From Camarhynchus parvulus (Eukaryota > Chordata > Aves > Passeriformes > Thraupidae), in NCBI RefSeq assembly GCF_901933205.1, contig NC_044571.1, positions 75,703,689 to 75,767,688 on the forward strand: a stretch of 64,000 nucleotides of DNA. Direction: 5' to 3'. Below the pieces are notes generated by a model. It was not told the DNA's origin, made no database searches, and saw nothing but the letters and a program-made list of their open reading frames with translations. Made by a program: the position numbers and the translations under genes. Positions 63,698 through 64,000 of this stretch are shown in pieces (positions within the stretch are counted from its first letter, which is position 1; the number at the start of each line of letters is the position of its first letter).

Positions 63698-64000
63698 TTC
63701 ATAGAATTATAGAAAGGCTTAAGCTGGAAGCAATCTTAAAGATTATTTAGTTTCAGCCCCACTACCATGGGGAAGTACACCTTCCACTAGACCAGGTTGC
63801 TTAAATCAGCACTAACCCAGCTTTGAATGCTTCCAGGGATGGGTCATCCACAACCTTTCTGGGCAACCTATTTCAGTGTCTCCCCACACTCATAGGAAAC
63901 AACCTCTTCCTAATGTCCAAACCCACCTTCTATAGTCACACCACATGCCATAAAGGTTTTTCCTCAATAGCTTTAACTTCAGAGAATCTTCTCCTTCAGT
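63698..64000 (-). mobile_element. CR1 LINE 3' fragment, running off the window
   Basis: Begins ATTCATAGAATTATAGAA, the antisense of the CR1 3' tail repeat, then CCCACTACCATGGGGAAG and CATCCACAACCTTTCTGGGC. More diverged than the copy at 51567. Confidence 0.85.

Noticed and set aside
53421..64000. Exons of CFAP300 or YAP1, expected next by human synteny
   Set aside because: I found no segment resembling those proteins; they probably lie beyond the right edge.

Overview
The window is vertebrate nuclear DNA, almost certainly a bird and probably a songbird. It has intron-containing genes, three antisense 3' fragments of CR1 LINEs (the main avian LINE), and several solo LTRs of types I associate with passerines. 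The gene order is matrilysin (+), TMEM123 (+), cIAP (-). This matches the mirror image of human 11q22 (YAP1-BIRC3-BIRC2-TMEM123-MMP7), with one cIAP gene where human has two.

Left third (1-11,300): a tandem duplication of an MMP7-like matrilysin gene. Copy A enters from the left edge with only exons 5 and 6, both intact: the catalytic zinc site and a short tail with no hemopexin domain. Copy B (5,018-9,218) has all six exons behind a TATA box and an AP-1 site, but carries a frameshift at the exon 2/3 junction, an in-frame stop in exon 4 and a +1 insertion in exon 5. I call it a pseudogene. The two copies are mosaic: exon 5 differs at about 12% of positions, while the following 1.1 kb, including the last intron, exon 6 and 3' UTR, is nearly identical, which suggests gene conversion. 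The duplicated spacer carries an antisense ERV LTR with a long GAA/homopurine tract in copy A. The spacer downstream of copy B has lost about 2 kb.

Middle (11,300-39,560): an intergenic stretch with a solo LTR and a 165-bp direct repeat, then TMEM123 (porimin). TMEM123 has a CpG-island promoter, six coding exons and 189 residues: signal peptide, Ser/Thr-rich mucin-like ectodomain, one membrane helix and a short conserved tail. Its introns hold two solo LTRs (one with a perfect 6-bp target duplication) and a CR1 fragment.

Right part (42,800-53,420): a complete minus-strand cIAP gene (BIRC2/BIRC3), tail-to-tail with TMEM123. Eight coding exons give 611 residues with BIR1-BIR2-BIR3-UBA-CARD-RING, and all zinc ligands I checked are present. 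A 5' UTR intron leads back to a CpG-island promoter with three NF-kB-like elements at about 28-bp spacing, one a perfect consensus. The remaining 10 kb (53,420-64,000) has no gene I recognise. It holds a plus-strand LTR with clear TATA and poly(A) signals, a possible second LTR, an exon-like open segment on the minus strand, and a CR1 fragment at the right edge.

Functionally, the intact genes encode an extracellular-matrix protease (copy A), a cell-surface sialomucin linked to cell death and membrane traffic, and a ubiquitin ligase controlling apoptosis and NF-kB signalling. They share a neighbourhood by ancient synteny, not as an operon. All exon boundaries come from reading frames, splice sites and remembered family sequences; no alignment or transcript data were available.
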